A DNA stretch of 64,000 nucleotides, from the NCBI GenBank assembly GCA_903863885.1, contig CAIPEB010000292.1, positions 1 to 64,000 on the forward strand, in the 5' to 3' direction. Below are positions 41,836 through 50,923 of this stretch, piece after piece. The DNA is from an uncultured Planctomycetaceae bacterium (GTDB lineage: Bacteria > Planctomycetota > Planctomycetia > Pirellulales > Pirellulaceae). The number at the start of each line of letters is the position of its first letter. Positions within the stretch are counted from its first letter, which is position 1. The notes under the pieces are model-generated. The model made no database searches and was not told the DNA's origin. It worked only from the letters and a program-made list of their open reading frames with translations. The position numbers and the translations under genes are program-made.

Positions 41836-42936
41836 ATGAGAAGCCTCATATCCCGACGCGAATTGATAGCCTGGTCGCTGGGGGGCGCGGCATGTCTGGC
41901 AGGCGGTTCTCGCATGCGCGCGGACGTGCCCTGGCTGTCCCAGACTCAGCAACCGCCGGCGGCCCCGCCGCATCCGTCGTTGAGACTTCCGCCGCTGCTT
42001 GTCGATAAGGAAGGTAACTCGATCTCTTCCGTTGCGAAATGGAACCTGCGCCGGGACGAGCTGCTCGCATGGTGGCGGAAGTTCATCGGGCAGATCCCGC
42101 TCAGACGCGACAATCCCCCGGCGTTTCAGGTGCTCGACGAAGAGAAAGTCGGCAGCGTGCTGCGGCAGCACCTGCGATATGAAGTCGAACCCGGTGAAAC
42201 CACGGAAGCCTATCTGCTCAAACCGCTCGAACTGAAACGGCGGGCGCCGGGGATCCTTGCGTTTCACTCCACGGTTCCGTACTCAATCCTGCAACCGGCC
42301 GGGTTGGCAGGCCCGCCGCAGAAGCACTTCGGCCTGACATTTGCGCAAGCCGGCTATGTGACGCTGTGTCCCCGGAATTATCTCTGGCCGGAGAACGACC
42401 ACATCGACACAGCGGCGACGGTCGAACGATTCCACCGCCGCCATCCCGAATGCACGGGGATGGCCAAGATGCTTTGGGACGCGATGCGGGCCGTGGATCT
42501 GCTGGCAGGCCTTCCCGAGGTAGACAACTCTCGCATCGGCGCGCTGGGCCATTCGCTCGGCGCAAAGGAAGTTCTTTACCTGAGCGCGTTCGACGAGCGA
42601 ATCCGCGTTACGGTAAGCAGCGAGGGAGGCATCGGAACGAAATTCTCGAACTGGGACGCACCGTGGTATCTGGGCGACGCAGTCAAACAATCCCAATTCG
42701 ACCACGAACACCACGAATTGCTGGCCCTGTCAGCGCCGCGCGCATTTCTGTTGATCGGCGGCGATTCCTCCGACGGCGACGCAAGTTGGCCCTTTGTCGA
42801 ATCGGCACTGGACGTGTATCGTCTGTTTGGCGGCACACCGAAGCTGGGCCTGTTCAACCACAAGCAGGGACACAGCGTGCCGCCGGAAGCTGCCGAACGT
42901 ATCGACGAATGGTTTCGCGAATATTTGCCGACTTGA
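41836..42936 (+). CDS. Tat-exported alpha/beta hydrolase (esterase-like)
   Basis: This 366-residue hydrolase has a twin-arginine signal (SRRELIAWSLGGAACLAGG, residues 5-23). The alpha/beta fold carries the nucleophile elbow GALGHSLGAKE (Ser about 238), an acid in LLIGGDSSDGD (about 307-311) and His in HKQGHSVPPE (about 341). It is related to the dienelactone hydrolase/acetyl-xylan-esterase-like planctomycete proteins. Export by Tat means it folds before transport and acts in the envelope or outside, probably on ester-linked sugars; the substrate is inferred only. A 17-bp tandem duplication includes its stop codon. Confidence 0.88.
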   Translation: MRSLISRRELIAWSLGGAACLAGGSRMRADVPWLSQTQQPPAAPPHPSLRLPPLLVDKEGNSISSVAKWNLRRDELLAWWRKFIGQIPLRRDNPPAFQVLDEEKVGSVLRQHLRYEVEPGETTEAYLLKPLELKRRAPGILAFHSTVPYSILQPAGLAGPPQKHFGLTFAQAGYVTLCPRNYLWPENDHIDTAATVERFHRRHPECTGMAKMLWDAMRAVDLLAGLPEVDNSRIGALGHSLGAKEVLYLSAFDERIRVTVSSEGGIGTKFSNWDAPWYLGDAVKQSQFDHEHHELLALSAPRAFLLIGGDSSDGDASWPFVESALDVYRLFGGTPKLGLFNHKQGHSVPPEAAERIDEWFREYLPT

Positions 42937-42959
42937 GTCGCGACCCGACTTGAGTCGCG
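42928..42959. repeat. 17-bp tandem duplication across the hydrolase stop codon
   Basis: CCGACTTGAGTCGCG occurs at 42928-42942 and again at 42945-42959. Each copy contains the small palindrome CGACT-TG-AGTCG and a TGA in the same phase modulo the repeat. The first copy encodes the last codons and stop of the hydrolase. It may also provide hairpins at the mRNA 3' end. Confidence 0.75.
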
Positions 42960-42980
42960 GCTGAACAGGGACATCAAAAA

Positions 42981-43646
42981 ATGCCGGACCGGATGGGAGT
43001 CATTTTCGACGTGGATGGAGTGTTGGTGGATTCGTACCACGCCCATTTTGACAGTTGGCAGATCGTGGCGAGGGCCGAGGGTTTCGAATTCACGGAGCGA
43101 CGGTTTGTTGATACCTTCGGCCGGACGACTCGCGACATTCTGCGAGAAGTACTTGATTCGGCTCGAGCCACCGACTCGGAGATCGAGCGACTCGACTCGA
43201 TGAAAGAGACCGCATTCCGCGAAATCCTCTCCTCGAATTTTCCGGTGATGGACGGCGCAAAGGAACTGATCGACGCCTGTGCCTCTGCCGGCTTCCGACT
43301 TGCCGTCGGCTCGTCCGGTCCGCCCGAAAACGTGCAACTGGTGTTGAGGTCCCTCGGCCGTCAGCAGGTTTTTCAGGGCGTCGTCAACGGCATGGACGTT
43401 ACGCGGGGAAAACCCGACCCGCAGGTCTTTCTTCTGGCGGCCGAGCGACTGGGGCTCGCCCCATCGCGATGCGTGGTGATTGAAGACGCACCGTTCGGCA
43501 TCGAAGCAGCACACCGGGCGGGTACGAAGTGCATCGGCTTTGTGAGCCGCGGACACACCCGGGACGAACTGCGCGACGCGGATCAGCGAGTCGATCGGCT
43601 TCAGGAAATCTCGCCGGCGACAATTCGCGAATTGATCGGTGGATGA
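42981..43646 (+). CDS. HAD-superfamily phosphatase, beta-phosphoglucomutase-like
   Basis: This 221-residue HAD hydrolase of subfamily IA has the nucleophile motif I FDVDGVLVDSYH (Asp about 10 and 12), motif II LAVGSSGPPENV (about 112), motif III Lys in TRGKPDPQVFLLAAERLG (about 141) and motif IV VVIEDAPFGIEAA (about 163). The helical cap lies between motifs I and II. It could be a sugar-phosphate phosphatase or phosphomutase. AGGGA lies 9 bases before ATG 42981. It lies 44 bases after the hydrolase. Confidence 0.9.
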   Translation: MPDRMGVIFDVDGVLVDSYHAHFDSWQIVARAEGFEFTERRFVDTFGRTTRDILREVLDSARATDSEIERLDSMKETAFREILSSNFPVMDGAKELIDACASAGFRLAVGSSGPPENVQLVLRSLGRQQVFQGVVNGMDVTRGKPDPQVFLLAAERLGLAPSRCVVIEDAPFGIEAAHRAGTKCIGFVSRGHTRDELRDADQRVDRLQEISPATIRELIGG

Positions 43647-43824
43647 GCCGAATTGCTCAGCTTCATTCCGTGCCGGGCCGTTTGGTATTGGACGATCTTC
43701 GTCCGGGCGATCCGAAAAGCAAAACACGCGCCCTTCTTCATCTCGGATCGGGCAATGTGTACCATATGCGTTCGCAATGGTGAGTACGAATTGGCCAATG
43801 GGATTGAGACGACAGGAGACGGCA

Positions 43825-44859
43825 ATGGCTGCAGAGTATCGTTTTTCGTTCGGACCCTGGAATATCCACGAAGGCGCGGACCCGTTCGGACCGGCAGTGC
43901 GGCCGTCGCTCGAATTCGCCAAGAAGCTGAAGATGTACAAGCAGCTCGGTTTCGACGGCGTGCAGTTCCACGACGACGACGCGGTTCCGAACATGGAACA
44001 CGTTTCGCCGGCCGAAATGCAGCGTCAGGCGAAAGACGTGAAGAAGATGCTCGACGACGAAGGACTGGTCGCCGAGTTCGTGGCTCCGCGTCTCTGGGAA
44101 GACCCGCGCGGCGTGGATGGCGGCTTTACCGCGAACGACGCGAAGTGCCGCGATTGGGCCATCGAACGCCTCAAGAGGTGCAATGATATCGGCAACGCCC
44201 TGGGCACCCGCCTCCGGGTGCTGTGGCTGGCCCGCGAAGGCACGTACATCCGCGAATCAAAGAACGCGATCGAGGCCTACCAGTATCTGCTCGAGGCCCT
44301 CAATACGCTGCTTCGTTACGACAATCAGTGCGAGATCGCCATCGAGCCGAAGCCGAACGAACCGATGGACCACGCCTACTGCCCGACGATCGGCCACGCG
44401 ATTGCGCTCGCCCTGAAGTCGATCGACCCGAACCGCGTGGGCGGCCTGATCGAAACAGCGCACGCGCTGCTGGCCGGCCTCGACCCGGCGGACGAAATGG
44501 CTTTCGCCATGTCCATCGGCAAGCTGTACAGCGTGCACCTGAACGACCAGAACGGTCTGAAGTTCGACCAGGATAAGAGCTTCGCGGCAGCCAATCTGCG
44601 AACCGCCTACAATCAGGTCCGCGTGCTGGAACTGGGCGGTTACCCGGAAACGGGCCGGTTCATTGGTCTTGACGTCAAAGCGATGCGGACCCAGAAATTC
44701 GAAACGTCGCACAAGCACCTCTCGAACAGCCGCACGATTTTCCTGAAGCTGGTCGAGAAAGTGCGGACGTTCCCGCGTGATGTCGAGGCGCAGTGCATTG
44801 CCGATCGCGACTACGAAGCGCTGGAACTGGCCGTTTTGCAGCACCTGATGGGCGGCTGA
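43825..44859 (+). CDS. xylA: Xylose-isomerase-like TIM-barrel protein
   Basis: This 344-residue protein aligns with class I (actinobacterial-type) xylose isomerase, which is about 388 residues. The N-terminus YRFSFGPWNIHEGADPFGPA and catalytic His in DGVQFHDDDAVP match, as does DGGFTANDAKCRDWA. Metal and substrate ligands appear in place: CEIAIEPKPNEPMDHAY (Glu and Lys), GLIETAHALLAG (Glu and His), VHLNDQNGLKFDQDKSF (Asp) and FIGLDVKAM (Asp). It is shorter at the C-terminus, where the full enzyme has the tetramer arm. ATG 43825 has AGGAG 6 bases upstream. Activity on xylose or another aldose is likely but not certain, and no xylulokinase is nearby. Confidence 0.85.
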   Translation: MAAEYRFSFGPWNIHEGADPFGPAVRPSLEFAKKLKMYKQLGFDGVQFHDDDAVPNMEHVSPAEMQRQAKDVKKMLDDEGLVAEFVAPRLWEDPRGVDGGFTANDAKCRDWAIERLKRCNDIGNALGTRLRVLWLAREGTYIRESKNAIEAYQYLLEALNTLLRYDNQCEIAIEPKPNEPMDHAYCPTIGHAIALALKSIDPNRVGGLIETAHALLAGLDPADEMAFAMSIGKLYSVHLNDQNGLKFDQDKSFAAANLRTAYNQVRVLELGGYPETGRFIGLDVKAMRTQKFETSHKHLSNSRTIFLKLVEKVRTFPRDVEAQCIADRDYEALELAVLQHLMGG

Positions 44860-44886
44860 ACCCACGGCGGCAGGACCGCACCCGAA

Positions 44887-44975
44887 GCGGTGCTGCCGCA
44901 CCGGGTGAATAACCCGCTCCCGTTAGTCGCTGGACTTTGCGCGAAAGACAAACATCCTGACGGTTAGTGCCACAG
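44887..44975. repeat. 89-bp dispersed repeat, copy A
   Basis: It is about 82% identical over 89 aligned bases without gaps to 61145-61233. The conserved core is GGACTTTGCGCGAAA followed by ACATCCTGACG, and a CGGTG-N6-CACCG hairpin opens it. This copy ends exactly at the GTG start of the next gene. It may be a shared regulatory leader or a small mobile or repeat element. Confidence 0.8.
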
Positions 44976-45877
44976 TGGAAGCATCTCGCCTCAGCGTGAA
45001 CGCGACCGCGTATCGCGGGGGCGCGTCGCTGGAGCCTGTGCTCCGCGCCGCGTGGTGGTCGGCCCTGTCCGTCATCTTCCTCTTGTGCGCAATGCTCCTG
45101 GCGAGACGAATTGCCGGCGAGTTACGGCAGCCCATCCGGGGCGAAGTATTGATTGCATTGGGTCTCGTCGCAGCAGGCCTCGCATCCCTGCTGCGACTGG
45201 CCCGAGTCAGCAGCCCGGCCTCTCCACCTGACTGGAGGGACCGGGCCGGGCGACTCTTCGCACCCGGCTTGTGCGTTCTTTTTTTCGGCACGGCGGTCTC
45301 TCTGCCCGGCACTCCGGCGTGGGCGCTGAGTGTCTTCTGGTGCACGCTCCTCGTTGCCGAATCGATGTGGTGGTACTTTGCCGCGGGGCTTTCCTATCCG
45401 GTGATCCGCTGGCCGCAGCGCCGGCGAGTTGTGGCGGTGAAGAGCGGACAAAGTCCCCTTCCTGCCGGTTTCCGGAAACTCGGCATCGACGCGGCGGACA
45501 TGATCGAACTCACCGACGAGGAAGAGGAGATCGAACCGTCGCTTCCCGCACGAGTGACCCAGCAGTTCACCCGCCTGAATTCGGAACCGGCAGGAGAACT
45601 CCTCGTGGGACTCGTGCGAGCGGGATTTGCCGGCGGCGAACGGTCACAGAACGTTCACCTGGCGTTTTGTCCGCCGTTTGAAGGCACGCCCGCGCTGCAT
45701 GCAGAGCAGATCGAGGGCCCGTCCGTCTCCATCAAAGCAGCTCAGGTCGAATCCTACGGCGCGAGGCTGGAACTGAAACTTGCGGCCCGTGCGGATGCGA
45801 GCGAGAGCGTCATCATCCGCTTTCAAGTCAGTTGGACTCCACAAGAAGACACACATCCGTCGCCGGATAGAAACTGA
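44975..45877 (+). CDS. Membrane protein of unknown function
   Basis: This 300-residue protein has three to four hydrophobic helices in the first half (WWSALSVIFLLCAMLLA, VLIALGLVAAGLASLL, LFAPGLCVLFFGTAVSL, LSVFWCTLLVAESMWWYFAA). A cytoplasmic-type soluble half follows with an acidic patch (ELTDEEEEIEPSLPARV) and a beta-rich end (GARLELKLAARADASESVIIRFQVSW, given in part). GTG 44975 follows repeat copy A directly and lacks a classical ribosome-binding site. No family is recognised. It converges on the 45930 gene. Confidence 0.72.
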   Translation: MEASRLSVNATAYRGGASLEPVLRAAWWSALSVIFLLCAMLLARRIAGELRQPIRGEVLIALGLVAAGLASLLRLARVSSPASPPDWRDRAGRLFAPGLCVLFFGTAVSLPGTPAWALSVFWCTLLVAESMWWYFAAGLSYPVIRWPQRRRVVAVKSGQSPLPAGFRKLGIDAADMIELTDEEEEIEPSLPARVTQQFTRLNSEPAGELLVGLVRAGFAGGERSQNVHLAFCPPFEGTPALHAEQIEGPSVSIKAAQVESYGARLELKLAARADASESVIIRFQVSWTPQEDTHPSPDRN

Positions 45878-45929
45878 CATCGCTTCGCCGCACGAACCGG
45901 CACACCCGCGTCGTTCCAGCGTTTCGGCT

Positions 45930-46958
45930 TCACTTGCCGGGCGTTGGCTTTGCCCCTTCGACCGGCGCGGCCGCCCATTTCCCGTCGCGAAAGCGGTTGG
46001 CCCGCGGATCGAACTCGGTCAACGAATCCAACTGCAACGAAGCCACCGTTCCCGTTTCATTCCGCGCGATCGGCTGGGCCCAGTTCGACGTTCGCGCGGG
46101 CTTGCTCGACGTATCCCGGGGCGGCGCGCCGGCAAGCGCCAGTTCGACATCCAGGATCTTCCGCAACATCTGCGGCGACATTTCCCCCGCGGCGGCACGC
46201 AGTTCTTCCTCGGTGATGGCCGGCGCCAGTCGCGGCAGCAACTGCTTGACCGCTGGACGGTTCAACATTTCGAGCGACTCATCCCTGCGGCCGCTGCGCA
46301 CCAGCCGCAACAAAGTCCGCAGTGTGCCGCGGTTCTCGTCCGGCACGGCGCCGGCGTCGAACACGATCTTCGCCGGCTCCGAAAGCACCGACGGATCGTG
46401 CTTCGCATCGAGAAGATAGGCCATCGCACGAAAGGCCCGTTCCTCTCGGGTGGATCGGGCCAGACGAGTCATGCCCAGAAGCGAACTGCGCCCCAGTTCG
46501 CCCGGCTTGAGGTACGCCGCGATGAGGTAGAGCCGGATCGCGGTGACTCGGGCATCGGGGTCCTCCCGCTTCTCCGCCAGTTCCTCGGCATAGTCGCGGT
46601 AAGCTTCCGGTTTGGCCGGATCGAGCGCGGCGAGACGCTGAGGTTCAACGGCAATGATCAGCTCCTCGATCGCAGTGCGGGGGAACTCGCGGCGTTCCCT
46701 GCGTCCCTCCGGCGATTCCACTTCCACGACCACCTGCACGTTGTCGGCTTTGACCAGATAGCCGCGCAGCGGCGCGGTCTTTCCTTTCTCCAGCAGAATG
46801 ACGGCCCGCGCCGGCGATGCCGCAAACAGCAACGCGGTGGCCAACGCTGCAGCCAGAATCGCAGGAACGCGGCGAGGGTTTCCTGCGAGGCGAGACCATG
46901 CACCCGATTGGTTCAGAAGAACCGTCCGCCGCGGTGTTCCGCACGAGAGGTGGGTCAT
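45930..46958 (-). CDS. Exported helical-repeat protein of unknown function
   Basis: This 342-residue protein has a signal sequence (RRVPAILAAALATALLFAASPARA) followed by a beta-type segment (LRGYLVKADNVQVVVEVES) and then helical repeats of tetratricopeptide-like character (EAYRDYAEELAEKREDPDARVTAIRLYLIAAYL, given in part). ATG 46958 overlaps the stop of the upstream 1272-residue protein gene as ATGA, so they are translationally coupled and probably work together at the membrane or periplasm. The first gene of the ExbB operon (55340-56506) has a similar layout: signal, ILTDRTVSGLDEDGVRL-type beta segment, helical repeats. Confidence 0.78.
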   Translation of the reverse strand: MTHLSCGTPRRTVLLNQSGAWSRLAGNPRRVPAILAAALATALLFAASPARAVILLEKGKTAPLRGYLVKADNVQVVVEVESPEGRRERREFPRTAIEELIIAVEPQRLAALDPAKPEAYRDYAEELAEKREDPDARVTAIRLYLIAAYLKPGELGRSSLLGMTRLARSTREERAFRAMAYLLDAKHDPSVLSEPAKIVFDAGAVPDENRGTLRTLLRLVRSGRRDESLEMLNRPAVKQLLPRLAPAITEEELRAAAGEMSPQMLRKILDVELALAGAPPRDTSSKPARTSNWAQPIARNETGTVASLQLDSLTEFDPRANRFRDGKWAAAPVEGAKPTPGK

Positions 46959-49900
46959 TTGGGTTCTCCCGCCAGAAGCCACAACCGCAGCAGAGCCGAC
47001 TCGCCGTCGCGAACCTGGACCATGATGTGTTCGGCCTGCCGATCGCTCCCGGCAAGCTCGTCGAGGATGGCCGCCGCCTGCGAGCGACGATCCGCGTGGC
47101 GTTCGGCCACCATCAGGCTCAGCAGGAACCCCCATTCGCGCTGCAGGAGAACGGTCAGCTGCAGATCATTCGCGGCAACGTACTCGATCGCCGTGAGACG
47201 TTGCGCAAGCTGCCCCAAACGCTCGCGTTGCAACGCAGACATTTCGCCCCGCAGTCGCGGCGAAAATTGCCCGACGAGCTGTTTCAGCACAAGGCCGGGA
47301 CGATCGGCCGACGCCGAATCCGGCAGAGTAATTCCAAGCAGTTGAGATTGCGTGACATACTGCCGCGTCAGTATCTCCGACGCGGTGTTGTACGCGGTGA
47401 ACGTCTCGACGACGCCGCCTGCCGCATTCGCCAGATCATCCAGCACACTTCGGAGCAACTCGATCCGTGCGGTATCGTAACCGGCGTCGCCGGCCTCCAG
47501 CGTGACCAGCCGGGGGAGTACTTTGTTTAACAGACTCTGCAGCTGCTCGCGTCGCGGCTTGGCCTTTTCGAGCTGATCCGCCAGCGCCAGCCGCAGATGC
47601 TTCCAGCGTGTCAACTGCCCGACATAGTCAAGCACTCTGGCGTGCTCGGCATCCGTCTTGGCGCGCAGCAGATACTCCGCGATCAAGTCCGCGCTGCGGG
47701 AGTCGATATCCGGCAGGCCGCTGACCGCCGCGGCAAGGCTCTCCAGCCTCATCACCCGATCCGCATTGCTCGCGTCACGGTTCTTGAGCCGTTCGGCCAG
47801 AGAACGTATCCGGTCCAGCGATCCGCCGCCGCGGCCGCCCGACGATGCAGACCCTCCCGATTCGGACTTCGCCGCCTCGCCCGCAAGCGAGGGCATTCCC
47901 TTGTCTGTCATTTCCTTGAATGTGGCCAGTCCCGACTCTTCGCGGGTCAACGCACAGGCGAGCGTGGACAGGTAATTCAGCCGCGTGATCTCGGCCAGCG
48001 TCTGTTCGTTCAGCGACGGAGAGACACTCGAAGTAGCCAGGACGGTCTTGGCCGAATCCGCGAGCGTCGACCAGCGTTCGTCGACCGTTGCTTCCGCGCC
48101 CGCTCCCAGAGCACGGCGGACTGCTGCAGCAACCGCCGCGGCGCCGTTGGACTCCGGCGTTACGCCGGCTCTTTTCAGCAGCGGCTCCGACATGAAGTTC
48201 TGCAGGTCCGCACTCTTCGTCCGTTCGTAAAGCCGCAGAAGCTTGATGACCGCCAGCGGATCGGGCGACTGGATTGTGTCGATGATCAACGTGTCATATG
48301 CATGCCAGAGATCGACGGCCGCAGTCAGCAACTCAACCAGAAATTCGGCATTCAGCCGATCCAGTTTCGACCTGTCGAGGTACAGCCTCGCCTGCGCCGA
48401 GACGGCCGCATAGGATTTACTCGCCGCCTGTGGCTGAGAACCGGCGACGGAGATCAGCAGTCGGCAGAGTTTGTCCGCCAGCGCAGCCAGGCACTCGTGT
48501 TCGGTTTCGCGGAACGGCCGTCCCGTATCCACGGGAACGCCGAGAATCTGTCCAATCGCCGACGAAAGCCGAGACGCTCTCGCCGCGTTGCCTTTCGCCT
48601 GATAGAGAGAGGCGAGAGATGCCTTGATCGCTCGGAACATCCGGTCGCAAGCTTTGGGATCTTCGCTCAGCTTCGCATCCGCGCGAGGCAGCGGCCGGAG
48701 CAACGCCGTGGCGATGCGCTGAGCATTCTCGTCCACCGGTTCCAGCGCGTAGCTGTGAGACAGTACGCGTGACAACACATCGCGTTGGGCTTCATCGGTC
48801 GGTCCCTCAAAGAACTGCTCCGCGAGCTTGTCGTAAGCCGCACGTCGCCGCTCCGGTGCCTTGGCGTCGAGTTCCCGAAACACATTCAGCAGTTGAGGCA
48901 TCTCGACACGGGCATTCCCCACTGCGACCGACATGTCCGCATCCCACCACGAGTCGTCTTCTTCGGACACGGCAACCGGTCTTGCCGCGGGGACCTTCGG
49001 CTTCTCGACCACCGACGCTGGCTGACTTCCGCGAAAATGCGCCGGCAGCATGGCCCAGGTGAAGAAACCGATCACGAAGAGCACCGCGATACTCGCACCG
49101 AACAACGCGAAGTTCGTGACCCTGCGTTCCCACCTCTGGTGCGCAACTCTCGAGCCGATCAACTCGCTGACGATCGATTCGACGGCGTCGGGTGCCAACC
49201 CCCACTGTTTGCCTTCCGCGTCAATGCGATCCCGCAACTCACGCGGGAGGCGTGCGCTTTCCCCCATCAATTCGGCGACAAGCTCCCGCAGGTGGTGTTC
49301 AGCCCGCTCAACGGAAATCACCGGCAGATGACGCTCGCGCGCCGCCTCGCGAATCAGCGCGCGCACTCGATCCGCGCGCAGACCGTAGAGCATTCGCCCC
49401 TGCTCCTCGAGCGTGTGCTCGACGGCAGAGGTCAGAATGGGCGGCGAAAGTCTGGCGAGAAAACCGGCAAGGTACTCGCCGAAAGGAACCAGTCGTTCCC
49501 GCTCGGTGTCTTCTTCGTCCGAACCGCGGCGACTCTGCAGCAACGACAGAGCTTCGTCGACCTGGCGGTCGCTCAGGTTCTTCGTGCGGGCGATCGCGTT
49601 CAGCAGCACGCGGCTCTTGACGTTCACGCCGCGATGCTCCGCGAGAATAGGCACCGCCTCGTCGATGAACGCGGCGATGGCCGGGTCCATTTCCTGCCGC
49701 TGCCCCCCGCGGTCCTCGCCGCCCGCCGTATCCGGCATCGCCATCTTCTGCTCGGCCGCAACCTCGGCCACAAGGTGCCTCGCATAAACCGACGAGAGCC
49801 CGAGCGCCGTCGTCCCGTGACGCACCAGTTCCTTCAGACGATCCGCGTCCAGAGTCCGGCTCTGCTCGAATCCAAGCCGCACATAATCGCGGAATGTATC

Positions 49901-50773
49901 CCTCGGCTCCTTCAGCGGAGGCGGCGGCGGGGCAACCTCGTTTTCATCAAGCCGCCATCGCCTCCTCTGGTCAGCCCTCACCGCACCCGCGGCAGCAAGC
50001 GGCGGGGCTGTCGGTTCGCCCGCCTTCGCCGCGGATGACAACGGGGATGACAACGGGGGTCCGGACGGAGGTGACAGGGGCGGCTGAGTTGACGCAGGAG
50101 GCGAAGGAGTGGTGGCCGTTCGAGGCGAAGCGGATGGCAACGGCCGCGCCGAAACGGGCGGCGAAGGCGGTACGGCGACCGGTGCCGGCGCGATGGTCTT
50201 CGGAGCGGTAACCCGCTGCAGCGGTGCGGCCGGCGAGGCATTGCCCGCCAGCTGACGCAAAAGTTCGCGGGCCTGCGCGGCATCAATCCCTAAATCCTGG
50301 GCACAGGCAGCCAGTTCCACCTGGGCGGCTGGTCCGCTGCCCCGATGCCTGGCGATGATCGCGCCGGCACGGTCGAGGTATTGCTGCGCCGGCGAGGGCG
50401 CCGCGGGTCCGGCACGACGACTCGCTGTTTTGGGGGCATGCCGCGGAGGCGGCGTGAGGGCGAAGTTGCTGTCCGGCATGCTGCGCACAGCCGCGTCGCC
50501 CGCTCCGGGCACGGCAGAAGGCAGCGGCGGCGGCTTGGGCCCCGGAATTTCAAACGGCTTCAACACCCCGCGATCGCAGAGATCCTGGACGGTGCGTCGC
50601 AGCTGTTCCGGGGTGAGCTGCAATTCGTCGGCCAAAGCGGACAGTTGCCGCCACCGGGCCTCGTCAATATTCGGCCCCTGCAGCACCAGCGGCGCAGCTC
50701 GCTCCAGAAACCGCTGGATTTTCTGCTCCTCCTGCGGATCCAGTGTTCGCGGCGGTGGCTTTCGACCGGCCAT
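46955..50773 (-). CDS. Very large single-pass membrane protein with internal helical repeats
   Basis: This is a 1272-residue protein. The cytoplasmic half contains several related helical units of about 50-60 residues, for example IQRFLERAAPLVLQGPNIDEARWRQLSALADEL..LTPEQLRRTVQDL, VELAACAQDLGIDAAQARELLRQL, AIAAFIDEAVPILAEHRGVNVKSRVLLNAI and ELRDRIDAEGKQWGLAPDAVESIVSEL (all in part), separated by Pro/Ala/Ser-rich linkers. One membrane helix is at about 562-585 (NFALFGASIAVLFVIGFFTWAML). The about 680-residue outer half is helical. It is coupled by ATGA to the next gene. No enzyme motif is visible. A scaffold role is inferred from its architecture. Confidence 0.8.
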   Translation of the reverse strand: MAGRKPPPRTLDPQEEQKIQRFLERAAPLVLQGPNIDEARWRQLSALADELQLTPEQLRRTVQDLCDRGVLKPFEIPGPKPPPLPSAVPGAGDAAVRSMPDSNFALTPPPRHAPKTASRRAGPAAPSPAQQYLDRAGAIIARHRGSGPAAQVELAACAQDLGIDAAQARELLRQLAGNASPAAPLQRVTAPKTIAPAPVAVPPSPPVSARPLPSASPRTATTPSPPASTQPPLSPPSGPPLSSPLSSAAKAGEPTAPPLAAAGAVRADQRRRWRLDENEVAPPPPPLKEPRDTFRDYVRLGFEQSRTLDADRLKELVRHGTTALGLSSVYARHLVAEVAAEQKMAMPDTAGGEDRGGQRQEMDPAIAAFIDEAVPILAEHRGVNVKSRVLLNAIARTKNLSDRQVDEALSLLQSRRGSDEEDTERERLVPFGEYLAGFLARLSPPILTSAVEHTLEEQGRMLYGLRADRVRALIREAARERHLPVISVERAEHHLRELVAELMGESARLPRELRDRIDAEGKQWGLAPDAVESIVSELIGSRVAHQRWERRVTNFALFGASIAVLFVIGFFTWAMLPAHFRGSQPASVVEKPKVPAARPVAVSEEDDSWWDADMSVAVGNARVEMPQLLNVFRELDAKAPERRRAAYDKLAEQFFEGPTDEAQRDVLSRVLSHSYALEPVDENAQRIATALLRPLPRADAKLSEDPKACDRMFRAIKASLASLYQAKGNAARASRLSSAIGQILGVPVDTGRPFRETEHECLAALADKLCRLLISVAGSQPQAASKSYAAVSAQARLYLDRSKLDRLNAEFLVELLTAAVDLWHAYDTLIIDTIQSPDPLAVIKLLRLYERTKSADLQNFMSEPLLKRAGVTPESNGAAAVAAAVRRALGAGAEATVDERWSTLADSAKTVLATSSVSPSLNEQTLAEITRLNYLSTLACALTREESGLATFKEMTDKGMPSLAGEAAKSESGGSASSGGRGGGSLDRIRSLAERLKNRDASNADRVMRLESLAAAVSGLPDIDSRSADLIAEYLLRAKTDAEHARVLDYVGQLTRWKHLRLALADQLEKAKPRREQLQSLLNKVLPRLVTLEAGDAGYDTARIELLRSVLDDLANAAGGVVETFTAYNTASEILTRQYVTQSQLLGITLPDSASADRPGLVLKQLVGQFSPRLRGEMSALQRERLGQLAQRLTAIEYVAANDLQLTVLLQREWGFLLSLMVAERHADRRSQAAAILDELAGSDRQAEHIMVQVRDGESALLRLWLLAGEPK

Positions 50774-50923
50774 AAAAACTCGCCCGACAGATTCGGTGCG
50801 TCAAGGGTATCCTGACCGTGCGAGAACCCGGGACGCCCTAAAGCGGTTCCCTCGAAAATCGTCGCGGCACGGCGTCGCACAGTACCGGGTATTGTACGCG
50901 ACTCGGTCCTCTCCGGGGGATGT

